NCBI RefSeq assembly: GCF_000011365.1
Contig: NC_004463.1
Location: forward strand, 8,046,001 to 8,110,000
Length of the DNA: 64,000 nt
DNA from: Bradyrhizobium diazoefficiens USDA 110
Lineage (GTDB): Bacteria > Pseudomonadota > Alphaproteobacteria > Rhizobiales > Xanthobacteraceae
Direction: 5' to 3'
Both the position numbers and the translations under genes were made by a program. The stretch's first letter is position 1. Each line of letters begins with the position of its first letter. This document shows positions 63,683 to 64,000 of the stretch, one piece after another. The notes under the pieces were generated by a model. The model was not told where the DNA came from and did not search any database. It was given only the letters and a program-made list of their open reading frames with translations.

Positions 63683-63898
63683 TCAGGGGCGCATGAACAT
63701 GAAGTCCGTGTCGGGATCGCAGTTCTCGGCGATGAAGCGCAGCTCCGCCTGAATGTCGGCGACGGACCTCGTCTCGAGATATTTTGAGATCACCAGGCTG
63801 AGCAAGGCGCGGCAGACGGCTTCGTGCCCGAGACCGGCCGTCTCCGCCTCGTCGACGGCCGCCGAAAAATGGCGCTGCGCAACGTCGGATGCGTACAT
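63683..63898 (-). CDS. Small conserved-looking protein, 71 residues
   Basis: A 71-residue helical protein: YASDVAQRHFSAAVDEAETA, then GHEAVCRALLSLVISKYLET and SVADIQAELRFIAENCDPDTD (in part) at the end. AAGGAGG precedes ATG 63898. A perfect FixK-type box lies 54 nt upstream. No family recognised; a link to microaerobic or anaerobic growth is suggested only by that box. It converges on carA. Confidence 0.7.
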   Translation of the reverse strand: MYASDVAQRHFSAAVDEAETAGLGHEAVCRALLSLVISKYLETRSVADIQAELRFIAENCDPDTDFMFMRP

Positions 63899-63951
63899 GG
63901 CGTCCCCCTCCTTCGCGTTGATTTGCGTGCCCCTGAATGGCCGCCCGCGCC

Positions 63952-63965
63952 TTGATCTCCGTCAA
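63952..63965. promoter_or_regulatory. FNR/FixK-type box
   Basis: TTGATCTCCGTCAA: TTGA and TCAA with 6 bp between, matching the TTG(A/C)-N6-(T/G)CAA consensus used by FixK2 of Bradyrhizobium. It lies 54 nt before the ATG at 63898 on the minus strand, and could also serve a plus-strand gene beyond the window. Confidence 0.6.
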
Positions 63966-64000
63966 GCCGGCATGTGGACTTGTGTCAGGAACAAGGACGC

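Overview
The window looks like chromosomal DNA of a high-GC alphaproteobacterium of the Bradyrhizobium group (Nitrobacteraceae). The evidence is RpoD, RpoH, DnaG and CarA of alphaproteobacterial type, a short chlorite dismutase very close to the dimeric Nitrobacter/Bradyrhizobium form, several small families common in that group (DUF3551-like, DUF6894-like, DUF992, DUF1269), and dispersed palindromic intergenic repeats typical of these genomes. The assignment is inference from protein and repeat character, not from a database search. No insertion sequence, prophage, CRISPR array or rRNA was seen. One tRNA gene (Glu, anticodon CTC) is present.

Region 1 (1 to about 26.5 kb) is an accessory-looking envelope, transport and stress block. 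It holds two paralogous APC amino acid permeases (1..1078 and 12392..13831) and two RND efflux pairs without an outer-membrane channel (4281..5384 with 1222..4284; 17773..22136). It also holds a six-gene cation/proton antiporter operon (6166..10311) resembling the Mrp/Mbh membrane module but lacking the large MrpA antiporter domain. Around these lie small membrane or secreted proteins and stress-type proteins: DUF1269, Bax-inhibitor-1 family, HdeD, AI-2E exporter family, a CBS-pair protein, a YbaK-like deacylase and a large UPF0182 membrane protein. Three intergenic regions here share a 20-bp motif of consensus RGRYAATCACCYRATATYSC, suggesting a common regulator.

Region 2 (about 26.7 to 44 kb) is mostly core genome. 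It has tRNA-Glu, a DUF6476-like protein divergent from an RluA-type pseudouridine synthase (start codons overlapping in CATG), rpoH, an amidase, a GGDEF cyclase, a 23-residue lysine-rich peptide, a LysE exporter, a single-domain response regulator, an SDR, a lytic transglycosylase, an OmpA-like lipid-envelope protein, a candidate sRNA, rpoD and dnaG. The primase has lost all four zinc ligands.

Region 3 (44 to 64 kb) is a mixture of single genes and short operons: chlorite dismutase, a gamma-glutamylcyclotransferase-like protein, a transglutaminase-like protease, an N-formylglutamate amidohydrolase, a DUF3592 protein, a second LysE exporter, and a secreted LVIVD-repeat protein with a cysteine-rich partner. 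Then come an ArsR regulator with two SRPBCC proteins behind a palindrome that sits exactly in its promoter spacer, a hybrid histidine kinase, a MarR-led operon, an acyl-CoA synthetase, an epoxide hydrolase, a YqeY protein, an alpha/beta hydrolase, carA, and a small protein behind a perfect FixK-type box at the right edge.
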